Numbered from the stretch's first letter, positions 34,059-46,178 are shown. The stretch is 64,000 nt of DNA from Undibacterium sp. Jales W-56 (GCF_025548535.1 NZ_JAJLQW010000003.1:434001-498000), one strand, 5' to 3'. Notes: generated by a model not told the origin, from the sequence alone. Translations and numbers: made by a program.

Positions 34059-36002
34059 ATGTATTATCCAAAAGAATTCGATGTCATTGTGGTTGGCGGC
34101 GGTCATGCTGGGACCGAGGCGGCTTTGGCCTCCGCCCGCATGGGGCAAAAAACCCTATTGTTGACCCATAACATCGAGACCTTGGGTCAAATGTCCTGCA
34201 ATCCATCGATCGGCGGCATAGGAAAAGGGCATCTGGTAAAAGAAGTGGATGCCATGGGCGGTGCGATGGCAATTGCCACGGACGAGGCCGGTATCCAGTT
34301 TCGTATTTTGAATTCATCCAAAGGTCCGGCGGTGCGCGCCACCCGCGCACAGGCCGACCGGATTTTGTATAAGCAGGCGATACGCAGTCGCCTGGAGAAT
34401 CAGCCCAATCTCTGGCTATTCCAGCAGGCGGTGGATGACTTGCTGGTGGAAGGTGACCGGGTGGTCGGGGCTGTGACGCAGGTGGGGATTCGCTTCCGTA
34501 GCCGCTCGGTGGTGCTGACTGCGGGGACTTTCCTGGATGGAAAAATTCACGTTGGCTTGAATAACTATGCGGCTGGCCGTGCTGGCGACCCGCCGGCTGT
34601 CTCATTATCCACAAGATTAAAAGAATTAGCCTTGCCGCAAGGCCGTTTGAAGACCGGTACGCCACCCCGTATTGATGGGCGTAGCATCGATTTTTCAGTG
34701 ATGCAGGAACAGCCGGGCGATCTGGATCCGATTCCTGTGTTCTCGGTCATGGGCAATGTGGCGATGCATCCGCGTCAGTTGCCATGCTGGATTACGCATA
34801 CCAATGAACGTACCCACGACATTATTCGCGGCGGTCTCGATCGTAGTCCTATGTACACCGGGGTGATTGAGGGTGTGGGACCACGTTATTGTCCTTCGAT
34901 CGAAGACAAGATTCATCGCTTCGCCAGCAAAGAATCGCACCAGATATTCCTGGAGCCGGAAGGCCTGACGACCAACGAATTTTATCCCAACGGAATTTCA
35001 ACCAGCTTGCCATTCGATGTCCAGCTGGATCTGGTGCGGTCTATGCGCGGCATGGAAAACGCTTATATTTTGCGCCCGGGTTATGCCATTGAATACGACT
35101 ATTTTGATCCGCGCGGTTTAAAGACCTCATTAGAGACGCGGCAAATTCAGGGCTTGTTTTTCGCCGGGCAAATCAACGGCACTACCGGTTACGAAGAAGC
35201 CGCAGCGCAGGGCATGCTGGCCGGACTGAATGCCGCCTTGATGACGCAAGGCCGTGATGCATGGGTGCCGCGTCGCGATGAAGCTTATCTCGGTGTATTG
35301 GTTGATGACTTGATTACCAAAGGCGTGCAAGAGCCGTATCGTATGTTCACCAGCCGTGCCGAATTCCGTCTGAGTTTGCGTGAGGACAATGCCGATATGC
35401 GCTTGACTGAAATCGGTCGCCAGCTTGGTTGTGTCAGCGATGCGCAGTGGCAGATGTTCGAGAAAAAACGCGAGGCTGTTTCACGTGAAATGGAAAGACT
35501 ACGTTCGACCTGGGTCAATCCACGCATCCTGGCCGATGCCGAGGCGGAGCGGATTGTCGGTAAAGCGCTGGAGCGTGAATACTCCTTGGCTGACTTGTTG
35601 CGTCGTCCGCACGTGACTTACGAAAATCTCATGAGTATGCAAGGCAGTGAAGGGCAGGCTTTGGCTGGTCCGGGCGTGACGGATGAGGCGGTCAAAGAAC
35701 AGGTCGAAATCCAGGTCAAATATTCCGGCTATATCGACAGGCAGGCAAAAGAAGTCGAGCGTCATGCGCATTTCGAAAATTTAAAGATGCCGGCCGGGTT
35801 TGATTATCTTGAAGTCAGCGGCCTCTCTATCGAGGTCAAGCAAAAACTCAATCAGCACCAGCCGGAAACCTTGGGCCAGTGTGGCCGTATTTCCGGTGTG
35901 ACGCCGGCTGCAATTTCACTGCTCTTGGTACATTTGAAAAAACGCGGCTTTAAAGGATTCGCGTCTGCCCCAGAACTGACGGTTGCAGGCGAGGACGTAT
36001 GA
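34059..36002 (+). CDS. mnmG: tRNA uridine-5-carboxymethylaminomethyl modification enzyme MnmG
   Basis: A 647-residue MnmG (GidA) that works with MnmE to put the carboxymethylaminomethyl group on U34 of certain tRNAs, using FAD and methylene-tetrahydrofolate. Visible: FAD-binding [78 protein letters not shown] with the catalytic Cys region upstream, and [25 protein letters not shown]. Normal length. It overlaps rsmG by 4 bp. The reading frame itself contains a third parS-like site at 35477-35492, so this gene is part of the centromere region. Position next to parAB is typical of betaproteobacteria. Confidence 0.97.
   Translation: MYYPKEFDVIVVGGGHAGTEAALASARMGQKTLLLTHNIETLGQMSCNPSIGGIGKGHLVKEVDAMGGAMAIATDEAGIQFRILNSSKGPAVRATRAQADRILYKQAIRSRLENQPNLWLFQQAVDDLLVEGDRVVGAVTQVGIRFRSRSVVLTAGTFLDGKIHVGLNNYAAGRAGDPPAVSLSTRLKELALPQGRLKTGTPPRIDGRSIDFSVMQEQPGDLDPIPVFSVMGNVAMHPRQLPCWITHTNERTHDIIRGGLDRSPMYTGVIEGVGPRYCPSIEDKIHRFASKESHQIFLEPEGLTTNEFYPNGISTSLPFDVQLDLVRSMRGMENAYILRPGYAIEYDYFDPRGLKTSLETRQIQGLFFAGQINGTTGYEEAAAQGMLAGLNAALMTQGRDAWVPRRDEAYLGVLVDDLITKGVQEPYRMFTSRAEFRLSLREDNADMRLTEIGRQLGCVSDAQWQMFEKKREAVSREMERLRSTWVNPRILADAEAERIVGKALEREYSLADLLRRPHVTYENLMSMQGSEGQALAGPGVTDEAVKEQVEIQVKYSGYIDRQAKEVERHAHFENLKMPAGFDYLEVSGLSIEVKQKLNQHQPETLGQCGRISGVTPAAISLLLVHLKKRGFKGFASAPELTVAGEDV
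35477..35492. promoter_or_regulatory. parS-like site 3 inside mnmG
   Basis: TGTTTCACGTGAAATG matches parS at 14 of 16 positions and keeps the core GTTTCACGTGAAA intact. It lies in the mnmG coding sequence, 1.2 kb upstream of parA. Confidence 0.75.
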
Positions 36003-36649
36003 GCGGATTTGATGCAGTTGCATTGAGAGCTTTATTAGCAGAAGGTGTTCAGGCATTACCCCTCACACTACGTGATGCACAGCTTGACCAGATGATTGCT
36101 TATCTGGCATTGTTGTCCAAGTGGAATAGTGTTTATAATCTGACATCTATTCGTGATCCCAGGGAAATGGTCAGGCAGCATGTGCTGGATTCTTTGTCCG
36201 CTGCCCCGGCTTTTAAAAATGCCCGTAACGTCCTCGACGTTGGTGCCGGCGGCGGTTTGCCGGGTATGATCCTGGCCATAGCGTATCCGGATATCCGTAT
36301 CTCCATGATCGATACGGTCAGCAAAAAGACCGCTTTTCTGAATCAGGCCAAAACCGAATTGGGCCTGAGAAATGTCACAGTCTATACCAATCACGTTGAA
36401 TCCTTGCAAGTCGTCGACAAGTTCGACGTGATTACCTCGCGTGCTTTTTCAGAATTACATAATTTTATTAACTGGTCTGAGCATCTGCTGGCGGATGGCG
36501 GTATCTACATCGCCATGAAAGGCGTCTCGCCCGATCAAGAGATTGAACGGCTGCCGCAAGGCTGGCAGGTACAAGCATTGCAGCCTTTATCCGTTCCTGG
36601 CATGGCGGCGGAGCGGCACCTGGTTTTTATTCAAAGAACGCATGTCTGA
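35999..36649 (+). CDS. rsmG: 16S rRNA (guanine-527 N7)-methyltransferase RsmG
   Basis: A 216-residue SAM-dependent methyltransferase that modifies G527 of 16S rRNA (formerly GidB). Landmarks: [30 protein letters not shown], the SAM loop [56 protein letters not shown], and [14 protein letters not shown]. It overlaps the mnmG stop by 4 bp (ATGA), so translation is coupled. Loss of this gene gives low-level streptomycin resistance in relatives (established knowledge). 39 bp separate it from parA. Confidence 0.96.
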   Translation: MSGFDAVALRALLAEGVQALPLTLRDAQLDQMIAYLALLSKWNSVYNLTSIRDPREMVRQHVLDSLSAAPAFKNARNVLDVGAGGGLPGMILAIAYPDIRISMIDTVSKKTAFLNQAKTELGLRNVTVYTNHVESLQVVDKFDVITSRAFSELHNFINWSEHLLADGGIYIAMKGVSPDQEIERLPQGWQVQALQPLSVPGMAAERHLVFIQRTHV

Positions 36650-36688
36650 GTTTTGATTTTTTCTCCCGGAAGCTTACTTAAAGTAACT

Positions 36689-37480
36689 ATGGCCAAAATT
36701 TTTTGTGTCGCAAATCAAAAAGGCGGTGTGGGTAAAACCACCACGACCGTGAATCTTGCTGCAGGACTCGCCAAACTCGATCAGCGCGTCTTGCTGGTGG
36801 ACCTGGATCCGCAGGGCAATGCCACCATGGGTGCCGGGATCAATAAGGCGAAACTGACCGCATCGATTTACGAAGTGCTGCTGGGCATGTCGGACGTCGC
36901 CAGCGCACGCCAGCGCTCGGAAGCCGGTCAATTCGATGTACTGCCCGCGAACCGTGAGTTAGCCGGTGCGGAAGTTGAAATGGTCGAGCTGGAAAATAGA
37001 GACAAGCGCCTGCGCGATGCATTGGCAAAAGTAAGCACTGACTACGATTTCATTTTGATCGATTGTCCACCGGCTTTATCGATGCTGACTTTGAATGGAT
37101 TGTGCGCTGCGCATGGCGTGATTATTCCTATGCAGTGCGAATACTACGCATTGGAGGGACTGTCCGATCTGGCGAACACGATCAAAAAGGTCTCGGTGAA
37201 TTTGAATCCCGACCTGAAAATCGTCGGTCTGTTGCGCGTGATGTTTGATCCGCGCATGACCTTGTCGCAGCAGGTTTCTGATCAGCTCGAGCAACATTTT
37301 GGCGACAAGGTATTCAAGACCGTGATCCCGCGCAATGTCAGGCTGGCCGAGGCGCCGTCGTATGGCATCCCGGGTGTCGTATTTGACCCATCCTCGAAAG
37401 GCGCTCAAGCCTATATCGCCTTTGGCGCAGAGATGGTCGAAAGAATTAAATTGTTAGAAACCAAGTCGGATACAAAGTAA
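36689..37480 (+). CDS. parA: Chromosome partitioning ATPase ParA (Soj)
   Basis: A 263-residue ParA/Soj ATPase. The deviant Walker A KGGVGKTTTTVNLAAGLA starts at residue 8, A' motif VLLVDLDPQGNATMG follows, Walker B is FILIDCPPALSMLTLNG, and the C-terminal VIPRNVRLAEAPSYGIPGV is typical. It drives segregation of parS-ParB complexes by binding DNA as an ATP dimer. The ATG at 36689 is chosen; a TTG-started extension to 36653 is not needed. The stop overlaps the ATG of parB by one base (TAATG), so they are translated together. Three parS sites lie 1.2-3.7 kb upstream. Confidence 0.97.
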   Translation: MAKIFCVANQKGGVGKTTTTVNLAAGLAKLDQRVLLVDLDPQGNATMGAGINKAKLTASIYEVLLGMSDVASARQRSEAGQFDVLPANRELAGAEVEMVELENRDKRLRDALAKVSTDYDFILIDCPPALSMLTLNGLCAAHGVIIPMQCEYYALEGLSDLANTIKKVSVNLNPDLKIVGLLRVMFDPRMTLSQQVSDQLEQHFGDKVFKTVIPRNVRLAEAPSYGIPGVVFDPSSKGAQAYIAFGAEMVERIKLLETKSDTK

Positions 37481-38373
37481 TGGCAACGAAAAAGCAAAAA
37501 GGTTTGGGACGCGGGCTGGACGCTCTGTTCGATGGCGCGGGCGATTTTAGCGAGGCGGCTCCCACGATAGCCGGAGCGCCCAGCAGTCTGCCTGTCAATC
37601 AGATGCAGGCCGGCAAGTACCAGCCGAGAACGCGCATGGACGAGGGCGCCCTGGCCGAGCTGGCCAGTTCGATCAAGGCGCAAGGCTTGATGCAGCCGAT
37701 TCTGGTACGGCCAATCGGCCAGACTAACGGCATTACCCGCTATGAAATCATTGCCGGTGAGCGCCGTTACCGGGCCTCGCAAATGGCGGGCCTGGAGCAG
37801 GTGCCGGTGCTGGTCAAAGATGTGGATGACCAGACCGCTGCCGCAATGGCCTTGATTGAGAACATTCAACGCGAAGACCTGAATCCGCTGGAAGAGGCAC
37901 AGGGCATACACCGCCTGATTACCGATTTCAGTTTTACCCATGAGCAGGCTGCCAATGCAGTAGGGCGCTCGCGCAGCGCCGTCTCTAATTTGCTGCGCCT
38001 GTTGAATTTGGCCAAGCCGGTACAAACGATGTTGATGGCCGGCGACATCGATATGGGACATGCGCGGGCCTTGCTGGCAACGGATGCGGCCACACAGATA
38101 CAACTCGCGAATCAGGTGGTTGCCAAGCGTATGTCGGTGAGAGAGGCCGAAAAACTGGTCACCCGCAGCACGGCGGAGCTGAGCGCACCGGCTAAAACAC
38201 GCGACAAGGCAGAGAAGTCGCGCGATATCACGCGTCTGGAAGAAGAGTTGTCAGACTTGCTTGCTACCCAGGTGACCCTGAAAATGGGCAGCAAAGGCCG
38301 GGGGCAAATGAGCATCGATTTTGCGGATCTGGATAGTCTGGACGGTATTATTTTAAAAATTCGCGGTCAATAA
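37480..38373 (+). CDS. parB: Chromosome partitioning protein ParB (Spo0J)
   Basis: A 297-residue ParB, the parS-binding CTP-hydrolysing clamp. Features in order: KKQKGLGRGLDALF start, the ParB/Srx nucleotide domain with LPVNQMQAGKYQPR, LASSIKAQGLMQPILVRP and the GERRYRASQMAG motif that binds CTP, ENIQREDLNPLEEAQG, the helix-turn-helix FTHEQAANAVGRSRSAVSNLLRLLNL, and a C-terminal dimerisation region. Normal size. Its targets are evident in this window: two perfect and one near parS site around mnmG. It lies 12 bp upstream of the small hydrolase gene. Confidence 0.97.
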   Translation: MATKKQKGLGRGLDALFDGAGDFSEAAPTIAGAPSSLPVNQMQAGKYQPRTRMDEGALAELASSIKAQGLMQPILVRPIGQTNGITRYEIIAGERRYRASQMAGLEQVPVLVKDVDDQTAAAMALIENIQREDLNPLEEAQGIHRLITDFSFTHEQAANAVGRSRSAVSNLLRLLNLAKPVQTMLMAGDIDMGHARALLATDAATQIQLANQVVAKRMSVREAEKLVTRSTAELSAPAKTRDKAEKSRDITRLEEELSDLLATQVTLKMGSKGRGQMSIDFADLDSLDGIILKIRGQ

Positions 38374-38384
38374 GGTTTTTAACG

Positions 38385-38927
38385 ATGAATATTCTGTTGC
38401 TTCCGGGCTTGAACAATTCAGGTCCGTCTCATTGGCAAAGTCTATGGGAGAAAAAATATCCGCAGGCTTTACGAGTCCAGCAGCAAGACTGGGATCAGCC
38501 GGAGCGGCATGCCTGGCTGGCCGCTTTGAGCGAGGCGGTGAATCAGGTCGATGGCTCGGCGGTGCTGGTGGCCCATAGCCTGGGCTGCGCTCTGGCTGCC
38601 TGGTGGCTCAGTCTGGGAATGCCGGGCGTTGAACACAAAGACAAAATTAAGGCGGCGCTGTTAGTTGCACCGCCGGATGTGGAGCGTGCGGAATTTCCGG
38701 CAAAAAGCTTTGCGCCAATGCCAAAAACGCGTTTAGGCATCAATACCTTAGTGGTCGCATCCGACAACGATCCCTGGTGCGATCTGGCAGTTAGCAGGGA
38801 ATGGGCATCGTCATGGGGTGCTGAATTTCACTGTATTGGTGCAAAAGGACATATCAACGGCGACTCCGGTCTGGGCGGCTGGGAGCAAGGCCAGCATTGG
38901 CTTGCCGGGTTGCTTGGCAAGCCCTGA
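38385..38927 (+). CDS. RBBP9/YdeN-family alpha/beta hydrolase
   Basis: A 180-residue serine hydrolase of the RBBP9/YdeN type. The N terminus NILLLPGLNNSGPSHWQSLWE is a hallmark; the nucleophile elbow is VLVAHSLGCALAAWW (Ser near residue 65); the acid lies in LVVASDNDPWCDL and the catalytic His in CIGAKGHINGDSGLG. The start ATG is 12 bp after parB, so it may be read with the par genes, although the atp promoter follows further on. Substrate unknown; relatives act on small esters or peptides. Confidence 0.88.
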   Translation: MNILLLPGLNNSGPSHWQSLWEKKYPQALRVQQQDWDQPERHAWLAALSEAVNQVDGSAVLVAHSLGCALAAWWLSLGMPGVEHKDKIKAALLVAPPDVERAEFPAKSFAPMPKTRLGINTLVVASDNDPWCDLAVSREWASSWGAEFHCIGAKGHINGDSGLGGWEQGQHWLAGLLGKP

Positions 38928-38967
38928 AAAGCCGGCATGTCTCATTTTGATGCGTCGCATCAAACGT

Positions 38968-38997
38968 TTGACGATGAGACGCACTACCACGTATAAT
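38968..38997 (+). promoter_or_regulatory. Sigma-70 promoter of the ATP synthase operon
   Basis: -35 TTGACG (38968-38973) and -10 TATAAT (38992-38997) with an 18-bp spacer, about 100 bp upstream of atpI. The -10 is embedded in a CCACG/CGTGG dyad. A leader of roughly 90 nt is implied. Confidence 0.75.
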
Positions 38998-39095
38998 TCC
39001 GTGGTTTTGGTTGGCGCGCATTTGCGTCAGCCGGAACAGATGATGGTTTTTTAATTATGACCAAGTAACCATCGGCAAAATAAAGAGGAAATAGC

Positions 39096-39434
39096 ATGGC
39101 GCGTATCGTCTTGCTGCAACTACTGGCAACGATTGTGGTTGCTGTGTTGGCAGCGTTAATCGCTGGCACTTCCTCCGGAATATCCGCATTATTAGGCGGC
39201 TTGTGTTGCGCAGTTCCCAATGCTTTGTTTGCTGCACGGCTTTATGCCAGTGCCAAAAAGCCCGGAGGCGCGAATCCGATGACATTCTTCATCGGTGAAT
39301 TTGTCAAAATTGCGTCGACAGTTGCGCTTATGGCGGCAACTGTTTACTTGTACCACGATGTGAACTGGCTGGCGTTCGTCGCTGCCTTCATCCTGGTCTT
39401 GAAAAGTTATTTCATCTTACTCTTTAGGCATTGA
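39096..39434 (+). CDS. atpI: ATP synthase subunit I
   Basis: A 112-residue AtpI protein, a small membrane factor linked to assembly of the c-ring of F1Fo ATP synthase. Four hydrophobic spans are visible: VLLQLLATIVVAVLAALIAG, ISALLGGLCCAVPNALFAARLY, FVKIASTVALMAATVYLY and WLAFVAAFILVLKSYFILLF. The pair of short soluble turns with GGANP fits the family. The SD AGAGGA precedes the ATG. It is first in the ATP synthase operon and 2 bp separate its stop from the atpB start. Confidence 0.9.
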   Translation: MARIVLLQLLATIVVAVLAALIAGTSSGISALLGGLCCAVPNALFAARLYASAKKPGGANPMTFFIGEFVKIASTVALMAATVYLYHDVNWLAFVAAFILVLKSYFILLFRH

Positions 39435-39436
39435 TC

Positions 39437-40267
39437 ATGAGCGCAACTGAGAACGCCCCAACCGCGTCAGAATATATATCCCATCATTTGGGACATTTAT
39501 CCAATTCGCATATTCCTCAAGAATCTTTGTGGGACATGTCCTACATCAATATCGACACTGTGATCTGGTCCGTGGTTTGCGGCTTGATCGGCACGCTGAT
39601 CATGTACATGGCAGCGCGCAAAGCCACATCCGGCGTACCTGGCCGCTTCCAGTGCGCGGTTGAAATGTTATTCGAAATGGTCGATAACAACGCAAAAAGC
39701 ATCGTTCACGGCAACACCAGTTTCATCGCGCCTATGGCCCTGTCGGTATTTGTCTGGGTAGTGTTGATGAACTCACTGGACTTCTTGCCTGTGGATTTGT
39801 TCTCTCAATGGCTGTTCCCAGCGCTTGGCATCAGTGCGGAAACACATCACCGCGTTGTTCCAACCGCCGATCTGAACGGTACCTTGGGGATCTCGATCGG
39901 CGTATTTGCTTTGATGATGTTTTACAGCTTCAAGATTAAAGGTGCCGGCGGTTTCATCAAAGAATTGTTCAGCGCACCGTTCGGTCCCATGCTCTTCCCT
40001 TTTAACCTGGCACTGAACCTGGTTGAATACGCGGCGAAGACTTTCTCGCTCGGCATGCGGCTGTTCGGCAATATGTTCGCGGGTGAATTGTTGTTTTTGT
40101 TGATTGCAGCTTTACTTGGCGCTTCGGATTCTATCGCTGGTGGTATTGGTCATCTGGTTCTTGGTACTGCCTGGTCGGTCTTCCATATCTTGATCGTACC
40201 TTTGCAAGCCTTTATTTTCATGATGCTGACTTTGGTGTACATGGGTCAGGCTCACGAAGCGCATTAA
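39437..40267 (+). CDS. atpB: ATP synthase Fo subunit a
   Basis: A 276-residue Fo subunit a. It forms the proton half-channels against the c-ring. The essential Arg is in LGMRLFGNMFAGELLFLL. Also present are TADLNGTLGISIGVFALMMFYSFKIKG, FSAPFGPMLFPFNLALNLVEYAAKTFS and the C-terminal LIVPLQAFIFMMLTLVYMGQAHEAH. The ATG at 39437 is preferred over a TTG at 39431 that would overlap the atpI stop. A first soluble loop of about 30 residues precedes the membrane domain as usual. Confidence 0.96.
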   Translation: MSATENAPTASEYISHHLGHLSNSHIPQESLWDMSYINIDTVIWSVVCGLIGTLIMYMAARKATSGVPGRFQCAVEMLFEMVDNNAKSIVHGNTSFIAPMALSVFVWVVLMNSLDFLPVDLFSQWLFPALGISAETHHRVVPTADLNGTLGISIGVFALMMFYSFKIKGAGGFIKELFSAPFGPMLFPFNLALNLVEYAAKTFSLGMRLFGNMFAGELLFLLIAALLGASDSIAGGIGHLVLGTAWSVFHILIVPLQAFIFMMLTLVYMGQAHEAH

Positions 40268-40329
40268 TTACAGTTTCAGGTTTCTATCGTTTTTGGTTTT
40301 GTTATTTGGTTTGGTATTTTAATTTTTAA

Positions 40330-40590
<261 letters not shown>

Positions 40591-40654
40591 TTGATTTTCC
40601 TTTTCCTACCGCAGACTTTGTCTGCGGAACGATCGATCTGATAAGGAAACAACT

Positions 40655-41125
40655 ATGAATCTTAATCTATCAATGTGGTACCAGGCCGGGGTGTTTTTCA
40701 TCCTTGCTCTGGTGACTGCAAAATTCATCTGGCCGCCAGTGATCGGCGCCATCGATGAGCGCATGAAAAAAATCGCGGACGGATTAGCAGCAGCCGATCG
40801 CGGTCGTGCCGAGATGCAAGCAGCCGAAAAACGTGTGCAAGCCGAATTGGCCGGTGCCCGTGATGAAGGTCAAAAGCGTATCGTTGACGCAGAAAAACGC
40901 GCTCAACTGATCATCGACGAAGCTAAAAATACAGCCTCCGCAGAAGCCGCACGCATCCTTGCTGCAGCCAAAGCAGAAGCCGATAATCAAGTGACTAAAG
41001 CACGTGAAGAGTTGCGCGACCAGGTTGCCACATTGGCAGTCAAAGGCGCAGAGCAAATTCTGAAGCGTGAAGTCAATGCATCAGCTCACGCTGATCTGTT
41101 GACTCAACTGAAAATCGAGCTGTAA
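40655..41125 (+). CDS. atpF: ATP synthase Fo subunit b
   Basis: A 156-residue b subunit, the peripheral stalk. Residues 1-27 hold the membrane helix ([27 protein letters not shown]); the rest is a long charged helix rich in Ala/Glu/Lys, [27 protein letters not shown] and onward, ending at LLTQLKIEL. Length is standard for proteobacteria. It is 64 bp after atpE and 2 bp before atpH, so the three are one transcript. The coiled-coil pairs with a second b subunit and binds delta. Confidence 0.96.
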   Translation: MNLNLSMWYQAGVFFILALVTAKFIWPPVIGAIDERMKKIADGLAAADRGRAEMQAAEKRVQAELAGARDEGQKRIVDAEKRAQLIIDEAKNTASAEAARILAAAKAEADNQVTKAREELRDQVATLAVKGAEQILKREVNASAHADLLTQLKIEL

Positions 41126-41127
41126 TC

Positions 41128-41661
41128 ATGGCCGAACTCGCAACGATCGCTCGTCCTTACGCAGAAGCATTGTTCCGTGTTGCCCAGTCCGGCAACCTGT
41201 CCGCCTGGTCGGAACTGGTTGCCGAGATGGCGCAAGCTGCAGCACATCCCGATGTAGTGGCTCTTGCTCACAACCCAAAAGTCTCCGCTAGTCAAACAGC
41301 TGAGGCTTTCTTGTCCGTGTTGAAATCCCCGGTGAACGACGAGGCGAAAAATTTCGTCGGTGCGCTCACTGAATACGATCGTTTAACCTTGTTGCCTGAA
41401 ATCGCTGCACAATTTCAAGCGCTGAAAAATGCGCAAGAAGGCGCAGCAGATGCGCAAATTATCAGCGCATTTGAATTATCGGCAGCCCAGGTAAGCGATC
41501 TGGCGACCACGCTGGAAAAGAAATTCGGCCGCAAATTGCACCCGACCGTGACAGTGGATAACTCCCTGATCGGTGGCGTGCGTATCGTGGTCGGTGATCA
41601 AGTGCTGGATACCTCGGTTCGTGCCAAGCTGCAACAGATGCAAGTCGCATTAACAGCGTAA
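41128..41661 (+). CDS. atpH: ATP synthase F1 subunit delta
   Basis: A 177-residue delta subunit linking the stalk to F1. N-terminal domain: [26 protein letters not shown]-terminal: [37 protein letters not shown], which is the usual ending with the conserved GG(V/I)(R/V)I. It starts 2 bp after the atpF stop with ATG and is 64 bp upstream of atpA. No irregularity in length. Confidence 0.96.
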   Translation: MAELATIARPYAEALFRVAQSGNLSAWSELVAEMAQAAAHPDVVALAHNPKVSASQTAEAFLSVLKSPVNDEAKNFVGALTEYDRLTLLPEIAAQFQALKNAQEGAADAQIISAFELSAAQVSDLATTLEKKFGRKLHPTVTVDNSLIGGVRIVVGDQVLDTSVRAKLQQMQVALTA

Positions 41662-41725
41662 AGCGCTGCGTGACATTCACCGCGTAAATTGCGGCGTAAG
41701 TACTGAAACAATTTTAGGAGTTAGT

Positions 41726-43267
41726 ATGCAACTCAACCCATCAGAAATCAGCGAGCTGATCAAGAGCCGGATTCAAGGCCTTGGCACCAACGCTGAAATT
41801 CGTAATCAAGGTACGGTTATTTCCGTTACCGACGGTATCTGCCGCATCCACGGTCTGTCTGACGCGATGCAAGGCGAGATGCTGGAATTCCCAGGCAATA
41901 CATTCGGTCTGGCATTGAACCTGGAACGTGATTCCGTCGGCGCCGTTATTCTCGGTGACTACGAGCATATTTCCGAAGGCGATACCGTCAAATGTACCGG
42001 TCGTATTCTGGAAGTGCCTATCGGTCCGGAACTGCGCGGTCGCGTAGTCAACGCACTGGGTCAGCCTATCGACGGCAAAGGTCCGATCAACGCAAAAATG
42101 ACAGCACCGATCGAAAAGATCGCGCCTGGCGTTATTGCCCGTCAATCGGTTTCCGAGCCTATGCAAACGGGTATCAAATCGATTGATGCGATGGTGCCGG
42201 TCGGTCGTGGTCAGCGCGAATTGATCATTGGCGATCGCCAGACTGGTAAGACAGCGGTAGCGATTGATGCCGTGATCAACCAAAAAGGTCAGAACGTTAC
42301 TTGTATCTATGTAGCGATTGGTCAAAAAGCGTCTTCCGTGAAAAACGTGGTGCGTGCTCTCGAAGCGCACGGCGCGATGGAATACACCATCGTGGTGGCT
42401 GCGACAGCAGCGGAATCGGCCGCGATGCAATTCGTCTCCGCTTACTCCGGTTGCGCGATGGGCGAATATTTCCGTGACCGCGGCGAAGATGCACTGATCA
42501 TTTATGATGATCTGTCCAAGCAAGCGGTGGCTTACCGTCAAGTGTCCCTGCTGCTGCGCCGCCCGCCAGGCCGTGAAGCATATCCAGGTGACGTGTTCTA
42601 CCTGCACTCACGTCTGTTGGAACGCGCCGCTCGCGTGAACCCTGACTACGTGGAAGCCTTTACTAAAGGTGAAGTCAAAGGTAAAACAGGTTCATTGACG
42701 GCATTGCCTATCATTGAAACCCAAGCGGGTGACGTTTCCGCTTTCGTTCCAACCAACGTAATTTCGATTACCGATGGTCAGATCTTCCTGGAAACTTCCT
42801 TGTTCAACGCCGGTATCCGTCCTGCGATCAACGCCGGTATTTCGGTATCGCGCGTTGGTGGTGCCGCTCAGACTAAGGTCATCAAAAACCTGTCCGGTGG
42901 TATCCGTACCGACTTGGCGCAGTACCGTGAATTGGCGGCGTTTGCGCAGTTCGCTTCCGATCTGGACGAGTCCACACGTAAGCAGCTGGATCGCGGTGCA
43001 CGCGTGACGGAATTGCTGAAACAAGCGCAATACGCTCCTTTGTCGATTTCCCTGATGGCCGCTTCGCTGTTCGCAGTGAATAAAGGTTACCTGGATAACG
43101 TCGAAGTGAAGAAAGTATTGGCTTTCGAAGCTGGCCTGCATAACTACCTGAAAACTAGCCACGCAGCATTGCTCGCCAAGATTGAAGAAACCAAGCAACT
43201 CGACAAAGATGGCGAAGCCGTTTTAGCCGCTGCTGTTGCTGATTTCAAAAAATCCGGCGCGTACTGA
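41726..43267 (+). CDS. atpA: ATP synthase F1 subunit alpha
   Basis: A 513-residue non-catalytic alpha subunit. N-terminal barrel: [11 protein letters not shown]-type opening ([14 protein letters not shown]). Nucleotide site: [16 protein letters not shown] (Walker A) and [17 protein letters not shown] (Walker B). The signature [22 protein letters not shown] is complete, as is [22 protein letters not shown] precedes the ATG. 18 bp separate it from atpG. Normal family length. Confidence 0.97.
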   Translation: MQLNPSEISELIKSRIQGLGTNAEIRNQGTVISVTDGICRIHGLSDAMQGEMLEFPGNTFGLALNLERDSVGAVILGDYEHISEGDTVKCTGRILEVPIGPELRGRVVNALGQPIDGKGPINAKMTAPIEKIAPGVIARQSVSEPMQTGIKSIDAMVPVGRGQRELIIGDRQTGKTAVAIDAVINQKGQNVTCIYVAIGQKASSVKNVVRALEAHGAMEYTIVVAATAAESAAMQFVSAYSGCAMGEYFRDRGEDALIIYDDLSKQAVAYRQVSLLLRRPPGREAYPGDVFYLHSRLLERAARVNPDYVEAFTKGEVKGKTGSLTALPIIETQAGDVSAFVPTNVISITDGQIFLETSLFNAGIRPAINAGISVSRVGGAAQTKVIKNLSGGIRTDLAQYRELAAFAQFASDLDESTRKQLDRGARVTELLKQAQYAPLSISLMAASLFAVNKGYLDNVEVKKVLAFEAGLHNYLKTSHAALLAKIEETKQLDKDGEAVLAAAVADFKKSGAY

Positions 43268-43285
43268 TCTTAACTGGAGCTAAAG

Positions 43286-44155
43286 ATGGCCTCAGGCAAA
43301 GAGATACGCGGCAAGATCAAAAGTGTAGAAAACACGAAGAAGATCACTAAGGCGATGGAAATGGTCGCCGCATCCAAAATGCGTAAAGCGCAAGACCGGA
43401 TGCGTGCAGCCCGTCCATACAGTGAGAAGATTCGTAATATCACTTCGAACTTGTCGCAGGCGAATCCTGAGTACACGCATCCTTTCATGGTCGTGCAAGA
43501 TCAGTCCAAAAAAGTCGGACTGATCGTTGTGACGACCGATAAAGGTTTATGCGGTGGCCTGAATACGAACGTATTGCGTTTGGTCACCAGCAAGTTGCGT
43601 GAACTCGAAGCGAAGGGTTCAAAAATTGAAGCGGTCGCAATTGGTAATAAAGGTCTCGGCTTCCTGAACCGGATCGGTGCAAAGGTCGTGTCGCACGCAG
43701 TGCAACTCGGCGATACACCGCATCTGGATAAACTGATAGGCCCGGTAAAGTTGTTGCTGGATGCCTATCAGGACGGTAAGTTGGATGCAGTCTACCTGTC
43801 TTACACCAAGTTCATTAACACCATGAAGCAAGAGCCGGTACTGGAGCAGTTATTGCCCCTGACGGCCGACAAACTGGCGGCAGATAAACATACCCATACC
43901 TGGGATTATATCTACGAACCGGATGCCAACACGGTGATTGATGAGTTGCTGGTGCGTTATGTAGAAGCGCTGATTTTTCAAGCAGTGGCAGAAAACATGG
44001 CGTCTGAACAATCGGCTCGTATGGTAGCGATGAAATCAGCCAGTGATAATGCAGGTAATGTGATTGGTGAACTGAAACTGGTTTACAACAAAACCCGTCA
44101 AGCTGCGATTACCAAAGAGCTTTCCGAGATCGTCGCCGGCGCGGCAGCGGTCTAA
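43286..44155 (+). CDS. atpG: ATP synthase F1 subunit gamma
   Basis: A 289-residue gamma subunit, the rotor shaft. The N-terminal helix [33 protein letters not shown] and the C-terminal helix [45 protein letters not shown] both fit the coiled coil in the alpha-beta hexamer. The Rossmann-like middle has [15 protein letters not shown]. It lies between atpA (18 bp) and atpD (30 bp). Confidence 0.97.
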   Translation: MASGKEIRGKIKSVENTKKITKAMEMVAASKMRKAQDRMRAARPYSEKIRNITSNLSQANPEYTHPFMVVQDQSKKVGLIVVTTDKGLCGGLNTNVLRLVTSKLRELEAKGSKIEAVAIGNKGLGFLNRIGAKVVSHAVQLGDTPHLDKLIGPVKLLLDAYQDGKLDAVYLSYTKFINTMKQEPVLEQLLPLTADKLAADKHTHTWDYIYEPDANTVIDELLVRYVEALIFQAVAENMASEQSARMVAMKSASDNAGNVIGELKLVYNKTRQAAITKELSEIVAGAAAV

Positions 44156-45589
<1,434 letters not shown>

Positions 45590-45599
45590 TATAAGCCTT

Positions 45600-45651
45600 A
45601 GGGTGTAGCAGGCTGGGAGTTACATAAGCACGAGTTACACCCTTCGTTTTT
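45600..45651 (+). terminator. Attenuator-like hairpin between atpD and atpC
   Basis: Arms AGGGTGTA (45600-45607) and TACACCCT (45636-45643) with a 28-nt loop, followed by TCG and six T residues. It could end part of the transcript before atpC. The long loop makes it weaker than a standard terminator. Confidence 0.5.
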
Positions 45652-45673
45652 TGATCGAATGAAAAGGTCCGAT

Positions 45674-46096
45674 ATGGCACACACTATTCACGTTGACGTG
45701 GTTTCCGCAGAAGAGTTGATCTTCTCCGGTGAGGCCGAGTTCGTCGCGTTGCCGGGTGAGGCGGGTGAATTGGGTATCTATCCAAAGCACACGCCATTGA
45801 TCACCCGCATCAAGCCAGGTGCGGTGCGCATCAAGATTACAGGCCAGGCAGAAGATGAGTTCGTCTTCGTCGCCGGCGGCTTGCTTGAGGTGCAACCGGA
45901 TGCGGTTACCGTTTTGGCCGATACGGCGATTCGCGGTAAAGATCTGGACGAAGCAAAAGCGAACGAAGCGAAAAAACTGGCAGAAGAAGCCCTGGTCAAT
46001 AAAGAATCCAAGATTGACTATGCGCAGGCACAGGCAGAACTGGCAGTCGCAATAGCGCAGTTGGCCGCAATTCAAAAATTGCGTTCCAAGCGTTAA
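45674..46096 (+). CDS. atpC: ATP synthase F1 subunit epsilon
   Basis: A 140-residue epsilon subunit, inhibitor and rotor component. N-terminal beta domain: [50 protein letters not shown] with the GELGI motif; C-terminal helical hairpin rich in Ala/Glu/Lys ending KLRSKR. The ATG at 45674 is preferred because AAAAGG sits 8 bp upstream and the protein starts in family style; an ATG at 45659 would add five odd residues. It ends the operon with a strong terminator at 46155. Confidence 0.96.
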   Translation: MAHTIHVDVVSAEELIFSGEAEFVALPGEAGELGIYPKHTPLITRIKPGAVRIKITGQAEDEFVFVAGGLLEVQPDAVTVLADTAIRGKDLDEAKANEAKKLAEEALVNKESKIDYAQAQAELAVAIAQLAAIQKLRSKR

Positions 46097-46154
46097 GGCA
46101 ACATGATTGATGCATGACACCGTCGTCGTAATCAATCAGCACGCAGTACAATGG

Positions 46155-46178
46155 AAAGGCAGCTCAGGCTGCCTTTTT
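46155..46178 (+). terminator. Terminator of the ATP synthase operon
   Basis: Stem AAAGGCAGC (46155-46163) / GCTGCCTTT (46168-46176), 4-nt loop, followed by T residues. Confidence 0.9.

Noticed and set aside
41741-42607. 288-codon frame antisense to atpA
   Set aside because: Same reason: a shadow of codon bias in a highly expressed gene.
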